Notes under the pieces: generated by a model
Database searches by the model: none
Told to the model about the DNA's origin: nothing
Seen by the model: only the letters and a program-made list of their open reading frames with translations
In this document: positions 42,860-54,431 of the stretch, piece by piece
How the letters are laid out: every line of letters starts with the position of its first letter
Position numbering within the stretch: the first letter of the stretch is position 1
Translations under genes and position numbers: made by a program
Source: Linum tenue
Taxonomy: Eukaryota; Streptophyta; Magnoliopsida; Malpighiales; Linaceae
DNA length: 64,000 bases
Reading direction: 5' to 3'
NCBI GenBank assembly: GCA_946122785.1
Contig: CAMGYJ010000004.1
Location: 15,708,150 to 15,772,149, forward strand

Positions 42860-43604
42860 TTGAACGGACTGTGCGATTCGGGGCTTTTGGATTTTGATTT
42901 GTGATTTTAGGGGCCGGTTCGACCGACGTTGGCGGGTTGGTTGCTAGAATGGTGTCGGGTCGGGTCACTTGGGTTTTCACTAACCTTTTTATTTTATTTT
43001 ATCAATGTTGCAGTTGCCCTGGTAAATTTGTGGAGAGTTTTTGTATCCCTTCCATGATCTGTTTTCATTTCTCTTATTTTTCTTTTCTATAAGAAAAGTT
43101 TGTGCTTTACTCTGTTGGGTCGGAGGTCGGACTGACATTGTTGGTCATGTGATCCGATCTGATCTGATCCATAAGATAATGTAGTCGAAAGCCGATTTAG
43201 ATGCATAGGTTTGAGTGAGCTTAGGCATCAAAACAATGCAGTGTGGAACCCAAAGCAGGAGGTACGTACGATAAATCCAAATTCAATTAAACCCATTGAG
43301 TATGAGTAGCAGAGTAGGTAGAGAGTATAAGTATATTATGGGTATGAGATGCACAATTTTTAACTACACACAATATCAGATGTATTTTTTGTTATTTTTA
43401 GGATGTATATACAAGAAAATTAAATTTAGATACTAAATCAGTAAATCTAATATATCTATTAAGTTTAGATGTGGAAAACTATGATACAAATTTAAATTCA
43501 TGGATTAAAGAAAAAACCAACTCAAATCAAATAAATGAGCAGGAGTACTATAATGAGTGGCTTTATAGTGGCGGTCTGGCGGAGGCATCGGAGGTAGCAT
43601 TTCA
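42860..43604. other. 3' flank of oleosin, no further gene
   Basis: T-rich 3' region with no canonical AATAAA close to the stop; TTTTATTTTATTTTATC near 42985 could act in 3' processing. Nothing else recognised. Confidence 0.5.
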
Positions 43605-44040
43605 AAAACTTTTTTCATAACTTAAATATATAATCAGTTAATAAAAATTAATTATACTGACATAATTTATTTATTAAAAATAATCGACTATACAATTTTT
43701 ATATTGTGAAAGAAACGCAAAAATATTTGTTATCTACACTATTAAATAAGTTTTTTTCAATGTCTTTTTCATAACTTAAATATATAACTATTTAATAAAA
43801 ATTCATTATATTCACATAATTTATTCATAGATTTAAAATAATCAACTATACAATAATGTTCATAAACAATCATATGAATGGATTTCATATTGTGAAATAA
43901 ACGCTCGTTGTCTACTATTAAATAAGTCTTTTTCCATATATCTCACTAAAGAAGTATTAGCAAACTAGTCGCCAAATTGACTATGAAACTATTTTTAATA
44001 TAACTCGAAGCTGAAAGTGGTCTTTTTACACTTGCAGTTC
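43605..44040 (-). mobile_element. hAT relic containing a tandem duplication
   Basis: CATAACTTAAATATATAA...AATAATCGACTATACAA...TATTGTGAAA occurs twice (about 43613-43755 and 43768-43935). Next to it a minus frame reads like RPLSASSYIKNSFIV, comparable to the SFSALKYIKN region near the C-terminus of TTF-type hAT transposases. Ends not found. Confidence 0.45.
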
Positions 44041-44774
44041 TAATTGGCAGAATCAAAACTAGACAATTTTAGGGTCCTTGGGAAAAAGATTGAATAGGTA
44101 TAAGGAGAAAAGCTATCCGATTATGTCTTTATTGTAATTGAAATTTCGTTTATATTATAATAAATTAATTTAATATTAATTTTTGAACAAATAATGAGTT
44201 GTGGTATAGTGACAAAATACTCTAGTATTATTTATAGGTGTTGTGTTCTTACCAATATAAATATATATGACGTATTTTTGTTCCTCCAAAATTTACTACT
44301 ATACTGGGACAAGGCCCAAAGGGCCTTCCTCCACCTATGCTTATAATCTGCATATGACTATGGTATAAACCCAAAAATTTGGATTAAAGAAAAATCCAAG
44401 TTTTATATCCTAATTAATTGGGTTGGATAAGGAAATATTGATAGATCTCGGCATGCCATTCCTATTGGTAATTGATTTGGGTTATTATAAATTTGGTGGG
44501 GGTGGGGGAATTTGTTTGTTGAATTTAATTTGAGTTGTGGTGAATTCTATTTGTGGGTAAGAAGCACGATACTAATTGTTTTTATTTAATATTTTTTGCT
44601 AATTAATTTAGAGGAATATGGTACTCCAAAATTTGCAAGCATTGAACTTGATTCAAAATCTCTCACCGTAGTTCATGAAGCAAGTGACGCTTCAGTTTAC
44701 TAATTCTGGTAGTGATCAGGTGATATAAGGCACCGAGTAGGCTGAGAAGAGAATTATTGTTGGTTACCTTGCCT

Positions 44775-45271
44775 ATGTTTGCCCGGTTTTTAGAAGTGGT
44801 TTTCGGTTTCAAAAGCTGAAGTAGGGTCAAATACCTCTAAAAGTTTGGCTTTTGAAAAACCGAAAAACGCTTTTGTATAACATAAAAGTAGAAGCTCCGA
44901 TTTTTAGCTTCTGCGAAAAGCTGTTTTGAAAATACAAGATTATCCTTGCCATATTTTAATTTTATTTCAGAAAATATAATTTTATTTTATTTATATCATT
45001 TTAAGAATAAAATAAAGTATAAAATCATATTATTTAATATAAAAGAAGTCTAACAAGATCCATTTTGACTACATTTTATTGTTTAGAATTATTATTCATA
45101 GTTTATATTATAAGTCATTTACGATCATTTTACACAACCTCTCATATTAAAAAGCGCTTTTAATAAATTTTCAACCAAACACTCAACTGCTTTTTTTGAC
45201 AAGTATTTCTCTAAAAACTCAAGCCAGAAGCTGCTTATGCAAAAACTACAGCAGGGCCAAACCGAGCCGTT
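44775..45271. mobile_element. Possible MITE
   Basis: GTTTGCCCGGTTTTTAGAAG at the left and the reverse of CAGCAGGGCCAAACCGAGCC at the right form weak inverted ends. The arms carry AAAAGC/GCTTTT-rich sequence in mirror order. No target duplication seen. Confidence 0.35.
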
Positions 45272-46637
45272 ATCGGGTGAGAGGAGCGGATAATGTCAGT
45301 AAGTTTATGGTGAGTAACCATGAGTAACCCGTCCACATCAGCTTCCCTCTCTCTTCTGAATTTTTTTTTATCTTTTCTCGTTTTAAGTCGAAATTTAATT
45401 TTTTTTGCACAGATAAATCAGATTAAATGTGCTATTTAAAATGATATCCACGATATATTTTTAGTACAAAAAAAATTGAGTCATTTTTTACGAGTAATTA
45501 CCATATGGTATGCTTCTATTTAATACTATATGTAAAAAGCGTACCATGATGGCATGAACATACCAATATGGTAAGAAGGTTGAATACATGATAGTAGGAG
45601 TATACTAAGTGTCATTTACGACTTTCATCATTGTTTACTACAAGTTACCACAAGCTCCCATCCACATACCATAGAGGTAAAGTATGGTAGTTTTTTGTCT
45701 AGTATTTTTTTCACTCAGAAATTTGTAGATCCAATAGATCATGATGAACTCGTTCCTTCTGAGCAAACGTTTTCAAAAACGACTTAGAAACGAAGAAGTT
45801 ACCATATGGTATGTAGTTGGCAACGGGTGGTGTGAAAAAAAAATTCTCGAAATATATTGAAAATTGATCTAATTTTGTAGAGCACAACAAACTTGTTCCA
45901 TCTGTGCAAAAAAAAAAAAAAATTAATCCGAATTAGAACGAAGAAGATAAAATCCATCTTGATCATTCTCAAAAGTCAAAACATACTAGTTTAACGAGAG
46001 TCATTGAGGCTTGCCGCTTCCATAACCGCATCAAACATCTGCCCCCTAGTGTTAGTGTGAATCTGGCTTTTTTATGGGGTGGGGACTGCATATCCGAGAT
46101 TCACATGTAGGTAGCGGAGCAGTGGGGTTATCATGTTTGGCTTCTTTGGTTATTTGTGGCTTCAATATATATACACTGTGGCTAGAGGAGAAGGGTGATG
46201 GCAGGAAAGAGGCGGAGGGAAAGGGTGGTCTCTGCTGGCGGAGAAAATCAGCGGCGGAGGCAGGCGGAGGTCCAAGATGGGACAATGGCAGTGAAGTAAT
46301 TTTTATATTTCGTAAATTTTTATTATGTTTGTTTATGGATAGTTATGTCATTTCCATTTTTGAATTAGGGCGATATTAATAAAGTTAGGGCGAGGTTTAG
46401 CCATTCAGTTTTTTTAACAATTTTACAATTACACTTTTACAAATCATCCACAAAGTAGTATTCATTCCCATCTTCGAAATGTGAATGTTGAAAATGCTCT
46501 CAATTCAAAGATTCACAGCTGTAGACGATCCCTTCGGGCACAAAAGGATATTCAAAAGAATGGAACTTGCGCATTGTACGTACGTACTTTACGAGAATGT
46601 ATCAAGACGGCCTTGCAAAGGAAGAACGAGAAGGTAA
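45272..46637. other. No gene recognised
   Basis: AT-rich. The palindrome ACCATATGGT appears at about 45502 and 45800, with ACCAATATGGT near 45561. Frames at 46052-46285 (minus) and 46074-46379 (plus) overlap each other and have no motif. The frame from ATG 46481 runs into the Tat element and stays open for 24 more codons beyond it if the insertion is removed, but its product is not recognised. Confidence 0.45.
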
Positions 46638-46642
46638 ATTAT

Positions 46643-47131
46643 TGTTTGAGCCGCAATCCCTTACGGTGCACCAAGAGCTTCACTTCATCCGGCGCCTGCC
46701 TGCACTCACAAAGAGGAGGGCGCCTGGGCCCGTTAATCCTCCGACGCCCAAGTTAGTTTCTTAGAGAAAGAAGTGTTCTCGAGTAGTAATTTTAGTGAGA
46801 GAGTCCAACCTGTGTAAATACTACCAACTGCCCCTATTTATACTCACCGAACTCGAGGTTGATCTCTTCCACGTCACTGTCCCAATTTAATGCTCTGTGC
46901 CCTCTTTGTCAGACATCCAACTGCCTTGTCAGTCTTCTGACACGCGACAGGCGCCCACAGGCAGTGGACCACCTGACAGCTGGTCTCCTCTTGGCTTTTA
47001 GTGTTTTGTCCTTTTGGGCCCTTCCTTTTGCTTGGGCCTAGTGGTTTTTAGTGGAACCATTTTTGGGCCTTGCCCCCCAATTCTACTTTTTGTGGGCCCA
47101 GACCATTAACTGCTGGGTAGTACCCCCAACA
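46643..47131 (-). repeat. 3' LTR of the Tat-lineage element (complete)
   Basis: Plus-strand reading TGTTTGAGCCGC to CCCCCAACA. The inner 435 bp match 51205-51639 with few differences. Confidence 0.88.
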
Positions 47132-47918
47132 ATTGCCCCCACAGTCAGGTGCTCATGGTTTAGCCCTTGAGCGCCTGGCTGGTTCTCTTGTCGCGGCCTT
47201 GTATCCTCTTTCTTTATAGACGCCTACTTTCTATGGTGCCCTCCTTTGTATTCTTATGCTTCTCGTGGTTTGTGGGCGTCCTTGCCGACCATTCTTCGCT
47301 TGTGGACGCCCAGCCTTTGTTGATGCTCCCTGTTTTGTGCGCTTCCTCTTTGTTATCCTTCTCGTGGTTTGTGGGCGTCCTTGCCGACCCCAACCTTTGT
47401 TGATGCTCCCTGTTTTGTGCGCTTCCTCTTTGTGATCCATGGGCGCCCCTTCATGGAGTTCATCGTGATGAATGTCCCTAACCCTTATGCCCCCCTCACG
47501 GGGGGATTTTGACGTGGTCCCCACGCTTTGCTTGCCAGGGAAATTGAAATTTCGAATTAAAAGAAAATTCGAAATTGGGATTCTGGAAATTTCCAAAAAA
47601 GTAAAGGGTGGGGGAAGCTCAAAAGTCCGCCCGTGATATTGGCACGTAAGTTCGAAATTTGAATTTCGGGATTTTCAAAAAAGTGAAAAGGTGGGGGAAG
47701 CTGAAGAGCCCGCCCGTGGTGTTGACACGTGGCGCGCGGCGCGAGATTTGGCTGGGGTCTTCCTTTCCTTTAAATACCCCTCCCCCCTCTAGTTTCTGTC
47801 ACTTTCTTCCATTTGACTTCTCTCTAAGACTTCGCTCTGACCTCTCTCTAGATTCTGCTCTGCCCTCTCTCCTGTCAGACTTTGCTTTCGTCACATTCCT
47901 TCCTTGTGTCCGTCCAAA

Positions 47919-50415
47919 ATGTCGTCCCCACAACAAGACAAAGCTTCTAGACAAGGCGCTCCGGGCGCAGGCGCATCTGGTGCGGCCGCTTCAGGCGCAG
48001 GCGCCTTTGGCACAGGTGGTGAGGCAAGGCGTCCGGCCCAAAGCGGTAAGGAGTCCTTTTTCATTCGTTGATTTTGTTGAGTTTATTCTAGTTACCTAGG
48101 GTAGGGCGTCACTTACCCCGCGTCCACATTGCGTCTGGGTCGTTTGTTAGTTTAGAGGGGGCGCCTGCTTCGACATCTGCCGAACCATCAAGCGCCTCGG
48201 CACCCGGATTTCTGCCCGCGGACGGATCCTACAAGATCACCACATAGGAGAAATGCTTTCCTCCTAGCCATCTACCGGTGGAGACGGCCCATCTGCCCTT
48301 CGACGTGGCCGGGCCGAAGCATGGGTCGACGGTCACTCTGGCGCGCGTCCACGAGCTCGTCACCAGTCTGCAACTGCCGCGCGACTGGTGGTATGCGCCC
48401 CCGTCTCCTATCTCGCGAGTGGGCGTCTGCGGGCCCAAGTGGATCGGGGTGTACCAGGAGTACTTTCGATTTGGGCTGCGCTTCCCCCTCGACCATATTA
48501 TGGAGGGGATTCTGACGACGTGCGGTTGTTCGTTGGGGCGCCTATCCCCCTCAGTCATTACCATAGTGATCCTATTCAAGTTGAGGTGTCGGGAGTACAA
48601 TGTGGAGCCCACTTCAACTTGTTTGGGTACTTTTTTAAGATGGCGCCCCTTGACAACTGTTTATCACTTCAGAAGCGGAAGAAGCGCCCGTACCACTTCG
48701 TGTCGCGATGTCCTAAACTCAACCGTAAATGGTTCAACGGCTTCGTCTTTATGAAGGCGTATCGGGACTCGTTTTTTGAGAGTGGAGGCGCCTTCCTTAG
48801 GCAGTGGGAGTTGGGACATGTTGAGGAATTCAACTCGCCAGTGGTACTGTCCCAAGCAGAGAAGGAAGGCGCCCGCTTGATTTGCGCGGAGCGTGTGGAC
48901 TTGCGTCCTGCGGAAAACCGCCCTCCTATTATTCAGTCGTATTATTACGATGGTCTGTAGGCGCCTAGGTGTTCTGTCTTCTTTTTGTTGTGCCTTCTTT
49001 ATATACTTTAACTAATTGTGTTCACCATGTGCAAGGTCGGATTACTCCAGCATCGCCAAGCTGATGAAAAGTCGGCTTGCTGCAATGTCGGCGGGATCGC
49101 CGCCGCCTGTTCGACAAGAGGCGCCCGAACCGGCCGCCACCCAATCACAGGCGCCCACAGCTTCCCCGAAGAAGAAGAAGAAGAAGAAGAAGAAGAGGGC
49201 GGTGAAGGGAGGCGCCCTACGTGCGAAGACCGCCAGCGTGGCGTCTTCCGCCCCGGAAGAAGGTGAGGGGGCGCCTAACTCTGATCCAGCGGAACAAGAG
49301 GGCAACTCCGCTGAAGAAGAGGAAGAGGAGCCCCTGCTTCGTCGGGGGAAGAGAGCTGGCTCCCCCTTAGCCTCTGCCAGCAAGAGAGCTGACAAGGGGA
49401 AGGAAAAAGAAGGCGCCGCTACTGCCGCCGAAGAGGAGGAGGAGGAGGAGGAGGGCGCCCGATATCACCTCAACGAAGATGGGCGCTATGTTGGTCCCGA
49501 TGGGCGCCCTCCAATCTTTCAGCCGCGCCGGGCCGACGTTGGGCGCATTAACCTGCCCTGCTCGCCCTTGGTGGCCGTCGACCGAGGCTGCGCAATGGGA
49601 CTGGCGATTGCGGCCGCCAAGTCATGGCAGGTTCCGTCCGAGGTGAACGGGGATCACCTCTTCTCTGAACTGGCCCAAGTGGGCGCCAAGGTATATACTT
49701 TTCTACTTGCTTTTCTCGTGATTGTGGGATTGCTTTGTTACTTGTACAATTTGCTAGCCTTTCTTATTTGGAGCATGCAGATCCTTCTTTTGCCGAAAGA
49801 GGCGCCCGACGCCTCAATGAGTCGAAACGAGAGGCGCTCGAGGCCTCTACTTCTGCTGCCTCCATGAAGCATGATCTGGAAAACGCGACTGCACGCCGCG
49901 AGCAGTTTGCGAAGGAGTGCGAGGAGGCCCAGATGAACGCGGCCATGGAGGTGTCGCGCCTTCAGGGCGCCCTCGAAGATGAGCGTAAGAAGTTGGCGGA
50001 TCTCCAAGTGGAGAAGGATGTGCTGGCGCAGGAGGCGGGCGCCCAAGCTAGCGAAATAGACATCCTCAAGGAGGAGAAGAAGAGGCTGCAGGACGCCTGC
50101 AAGGAGACCAAGAAATCCTTGAAGGACGCCCGGAAAGAAATTTCCGATTTGCGGCGCTCTTTGGACAACTTCGAGGAGTCGGAGGCTGGGAAAGGGATGT
50201 GCGCCAACGCTATTCTGACCGGCCTCGAAAATTTGAAGGTGAAGCTGCAAAAGGATCACCCCGACCACACTTGGGATCTCACTGAGATGGCCGAGTACGT
50301 GATCGGAGGATTGGAGACGCCCCGCGGAACAAGTGGGGCGCCCGAGCCTTCTGCTCCGACATCACCTTCTCCGAGGGCGCCTTGTGCTGAAGATGCAAAT
50401 TCTGGCACGGAGTAG
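47919..50415 (+). pseudogene. Antisense additional ORF of the Tat element (gypsy-type transposon protein plus coiled coil)
   Basis: A TTTAAATACC TATA-like box (about 47770) precedes ATG 47919. Exon 1 ends at 48045. Exon 2 (from about 48156) has RVHELVTSLQLPRDWW, then RFPLDHIMEGILTTCGCSLGRLSP and HFNLFGYFFKMAPLDN, matching the 'putative gypsy type transposon' domain (PF04195-like) found in many plant elements. A TAG at 48245-48247 and a one-base shift near 48615 break it. Exon 3 (49036-49690) encodes a Lys run and long Glu-rich stretches. Exon 4 (49781-50415) is a long coiled coil (LENATARREQFAKECEEAQ...), again with a phase mismatch at the junction. Function of these proteins is unknown. Confidence 0.7.
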
Positions 50416-50871
50416 AGAGTAGGCGCATTGTTTTTATCTTTGTTGTTATGTTTTGCCTTTTTTTTAATATAAAGACATTTCCTTCGTTTGGCATTGCTTA
50501 CTTGCCTTAAATCGTTCTTATGGGGGCGCAAAAAATGGGGGCGCTTTGTGGGTATTGGGCGCAGAGTTGGGCGCATTAGTGTTCCGTCTTTGGGTGCAAT
50601 ACTGGGGCGCTTTTGCAATAAATGGGCACGAAATGGGACACTTTAACTAACTCAAAACTACTAGGCGCGAGAGTAGGGCGCTTTTGCGTCGTACGAAATG
50701 GTAAGAACAAACACAAAGTTACTATTGGGGCGCTAGAAGATGGGCGCTTTGGACACAATACGGCGCTATTTTTCGGGTGCTTTAGTCACGACACGAACAC
50801 ACATGCATACTTGTTCTCGAGGTAAACGAACACTTTCGACTACGACACACTCATCCTCTTTTTCGACCTTG
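50416..50871. repeat. Spacer studded with GGGCGC motifs
   Basis: GGGCGC or GGCGC recurs about a dozen times between 50520 and 50770, many followed by TTTTG or CATT. No coding frame. It separates the antisense gene from the integrase end. Confidence 0.7.
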
Positions 50872-51204
50872 TCAAGTTGAGGCGCCTTCTCCGGGTGTGG
50901 CACCCACAAAGTAAAGTCGCAGGTTTTGAGCATTCCATGTCCTTTTCACCGCTCGGCCATCAGTATGCTCCAACTTGAATGTGCTGGGTCCTACCACCTC
51001 CCGGACTCGATATGGGCCTTTCCACTTTGGTGCTAACTTTCCCTCGCGGGCATCCGGGTGAAAATCACGTTTGAGGACTAGGGCGCCTTCTGTGATCCCA
51101 TGGGCACGCATCTTCTTGTTGTAGTATCGGGCCACCTGTCTCTTCATTTTTTCCAGGCGGATTGCCGCTATCTCCCTCACCTCGTCCACCATGTCTAACA
51201 AGGG
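50872..51204 (-). pseudogene. Integrase C-terminal fragment, Tat lineage
   Basis: The minus frame begins LLDMVDEVREIAAIRLEKMK, continues VARYYNKKM, then GALVLKRDFHPDAREGKLAP and WKGPYRVREVV, and ends AVKRTWNAQNLRLYFV. These are the standard tail of Ty3/gypsy Tat integrase. All catalytic domains are missing; the frame opens directly from LTR sequence at 51205. Confidence 0.88.
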
Positions 51205-51639
51205 CTTCACTTCATCCGGCGCCTGCCTGCACTCACAAAGAGGAGGGCGCCTGGGCCTGTTAATCCTCCGACGCCCAAGTTAGTTTCGTAGAGAAAGAAG
51301 TGTTCTCGAGTAGTAATTTTAGTGAGAGAGTCCAACCTGTGTAAATGCTACCAACTGCCCCTATTTATACTCACCGAACTCGAGGTTGGTCTCCTCCACG
51401 TCACTGTCCCAATTTAGTGCTCTGTGCCCTCTTTGTCAGACATCTAACTGCCTTGTCAGGCTTCTGACACGCGACAGGCGCCCGCAGGCAGTGGACCACC
51501 TGACAGCTGGTCTCCTCTTGGCTTTTAGTGTTTTGTCCTCTTGGACCTAGTGATTTTTAGTAGAACCATTTTTGGGCCTTGCCCCCCAATTCTACTTTTT
51601 GGGGGCCCAGACCATTAACTGCTGGGTAGTAGCCCAACA
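51205..51639 (-). repeat. 5' LTR of the Tat-lineage element, inner end deleted
   Basis: Matches 46690-47131 but lacks the last about 47 bp of the LTR and the primer-binding site. Confidence 0.85.
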
Positions 51640-51699
51640 ATTATGGAGAGGAATTTTACAATGCCTTAAACATTAGTGATTTAGTTTTTTTTTCTTTTA

Positions 51700-52300
51700 A
51701 CGTTATGGACAACTATTGATTGTACACAGTAGCAGATCTAGGAATTATATATAATGGTGTCCTCTTTAAAAAAATAAATAAATAATAATTATTCAATAAT
51801 TATTAAAAAAGAAAATACCCAACTCTTAGTAGTTAAAAAAGTACGTATTTTCATATTCTGAAAAAATTATAAAATACATTGGTGTCTACCCTGCTCAACA
51901 AATTTGTCTACGTATATCCTACTAGAACTGACGCATATTCGACTTCTAAATTTGTTCTTGATGTAACTCAAAGCTGAAAAGACACTTTCAACAATTGTCA
52001 TACAACCATAAAATCAATACAAATTAAGGGTAGCTTGTAATTAGATTAATTGTTATATTTTGAAAATAATTAAAGTTAGAGAATAGGATTTTGCTATTAC
52101 GAAGTGTTTAGAATAAAACAACAAAAAAGTTTAGCTCAATGAAAATTATATTTATTAATAATAGTGGTGTCCCGGTTTGAATTACCTAAAATACCATTTA
52201 TATTCTCATATGCAAACTACAAACGAGTGTAGGATAATCGTTTTTTCAAATTTCGGGATGTCCCCAACTATTAATTATAATTTTTTTGTCCATGCGTAAA
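51700..52300 (-). mobile_element. hAT transposase relic
   Basis: Minus frame near 52005-51870 reads VESVFSALSYIKNKFRSRI, like the C-terminal segment of hAT transposases (ERxFSAxxxIK). GTAGCAGATCTAGGAATTAT near 51729 could be a decayed end. The rest is AT-rich debris. Confidence 0.5.
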
Positions 52301-52373
52301 TTACCACAGGGAGTTGGATAATAGAAGTGCTCAAATTCTCTTATGGTATAACTTCAATTTGTAGTTTTAACCT

Positions 52374-52955
52374 TAGACCTGGCAATCGAGTCGGTTGGGA
52401 ACTTCGGTTACGGGTCGGGTCATGTTTGCTTGGCTTATTTCGGGTCAAATATTGACCCAACCCATTCGGTTTCGGGTCGGGTTACGGGTCATTTCGGGTT
52501 ATGAGCGTTCTCAGAAACAATATCAAACATGCTTCATATTTTCTTAAAGAACACAAATTTTCATATATGCATGACAATATTTTACCTAACACATGTCAAT
52601 TAACATATTCTCAAATCCTCCCAGGCTAATGAAATGAAATATAAATTGCGGAAATCGTTAAAAAACCATCACAAGAGTAATACTAATACAAGAAACACTT
52701 GATATTTGATTACCCTTAAACTCCAAACCTGTCATTCAAATCCTTGTGATATTTTTAAACATCTCACCATTTTATGAGTGATTTTATCATATTTTGGGAG
52801 TAATATATTAAATGGAACAGGTCTAACGGGTCGACCCGCTAACCCACCCAACCCAAAAAATCACGGGTTATCGGGTTCGGGTCATTCGGATTTCGGGTTA
52901 CAAAAAATTATAGTTTTCGGGCGGTTTCGGGTCGGGTTATAATTTGCCAGGTCTA
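52374..52955. mobile_element. hAT-type MITE rich in CGGGTCGGGT
   Basis: Ends TAGACCTGGCAAT / ATTTGCCAGGTCTA. Perfect 8-bp duplication TTTAACCT at 52366-52373 and 52956-52963. 582 bp. Arms packed with CGGGTCGGGT and TTTCGGGTTA units, non-coding. Confidence 0.92.
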
Positions 52956-53178
52956 TTTAACCTTATGGTACAATTTAAAGCACCAATGCTTTAAAGCATA
53001 AAAGAAGTGCTCAAATTATGGGTTTTGCGGTGCATAACATACATTAATTCAATTAATTGATCCTTGCATTAATGTGCTTCTGTAAGAAACCCGCCCTATT
53101 AGGATTTCTATTATTATATTAGATAGGAAAATTATAATTATGATTAGTAGAGATTTAGTCGTGTTAGGATTATTATTA

Positions 53179-54137
53179 GGGGTCGTTTGGATTAAGGATT
53201 TTAATATGAGAGATTTGTGAGAGATTTGATACCAAATCTCTCAATTAAAAACCTAGGAAATTAAAATGTAGGATTGTGATAAAATCACTTGTTTGTTTAA
53301 GGATCTGGGTTTTCTATAACAAAATTTAAAAGACAAATTTGACCTTCCCTTGCTCTTCGTCTACCTCGCCAACATTCCAATAAAAAACCAGCACCCTCTT
53401 CAATTAAAGATGCTAGTCAATCTTCACCACACTTCATTTGAAGATGCCCGCCGCCTTTAATAGAAGATGCCCAATCGGCTTCACCGAGCAAGAGAAATGG
53501 CTCCAGCATGAAGGATTTGTTGGTCGGCTACGGCGAGATAGATATGCTCATCGGCTCTAGCGTAAGGGATTCGAGCAAGGGAGGATGAATCACCCAGCAA
53601 GAGAAACAGCTTTCGGCATGAGAATTTGCTCGTCGACATCGTCAACAAGAGAAAAAGATTCCAGCGACGTTCGCAGGTATAAGATTGGTCTTCTTCTTTT
53701 TAACCGACGGCTCCGAAGTAGTCGGAAATCGTTTCAAAAACTGTTTAGCTTCCGGCGACGAAACTCACGGACTAGGAACACGAATTATCTCCGAGTGGCA
53801 GCAACCCAGAACACTAGACTTGGGTTTTCAGGTATCTCGTTGAAGGTGCTGGTTGATTCCGGTGGAGGGATCACATGACAGAGGAGAAAATAAAGAAGTG
53901 TCGCATGGATGAGGGAGGGGTACAGATTGGAAAAAATGAAATAAAAATGAGAGATTTGGAAATAGCTGATAGTCATAAGCTATTTCAAAAACCTGCATTT
54001 GAGGGTTTTTGAAATCTCTAATGTTAAAAATCCCTCATCGTTTATATCCTTTCCAAACGAGTAATTTTATTAAAATCTCTAATTGTGAGAGATTGTGTTA
54101 AAATCCCTCATAAAAAAACCCTCATCCAAACGGGCCC
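53179..54137. mobile_element. 959-bp Tourist/PIF-Harbinger-like element in the 5' LTR
   Basis: GGGGTCGTTTGGATTAAGGA at the left and the reverse of CTCATCCAAACGGGCCC at the right. TTA at 53176-53178 and 54138-54140. The 3' LTR keeps the empty site (ATTATTATTATTAGGATTTT, about 56243). No transposase frame. Confidence 0.9.
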
Positions 54138-54431
54138 TTAGGGTTTTCTAGTATTTTCCTATAAATAAGTAATTTGGGTTTACTTCATAATAAATCAAGA
54201 AAATTATTAAGCAAAGTATCTCTCCTAAACCCAATCTCTCTCAACTCCTAATTTCTATTCTCTCATAAACCAAAGCCTCGGCCGATTCTTGATTCTATCA
54301 TGTTCTTCTCATCTAAATCCCTAATTCTTGCTCTCAACCCCTAAATCCCTATTCGTTACCAGTTATTGCGGGTGTTGATGATCAGTCTCTAGAATCCCTA
54401 GAAGCGGGGTTCTTTCAGTGGTATCATAGCC

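Larger units (their letters stand above)
46643..51639 (-). mobile_element. Tat-lineage Ty3/gypsy deletion derivative with antisense gene
   Basis: TSD ATTAT at 46638-46642 and 51640-51644. In element orientation (minus) a truncated 5' LTR (51639-51205) runs straight into the C-terminal end of integrase (51204-50872). Then comes a spacer, an antisense gene (plus strand, 47919-50415), a polypurine tract TGTGGGGGCAAT next to 47132, and the 3' LTR (47131-46643). An additional antisense ORF between pol and the 3' LTR is a known trait of Tat/Retand elements. gag, protease, reverse transcriptase, RNase H and most of integrase are deleted. Confidence 0.88.

Noticed and set aside
49042..49395. Minus frame with a Phe run opposite the antisense gene
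   Set aside because: It is the complement of the AAG/GAG repeats coding for Lys and Glu on the plus strand.
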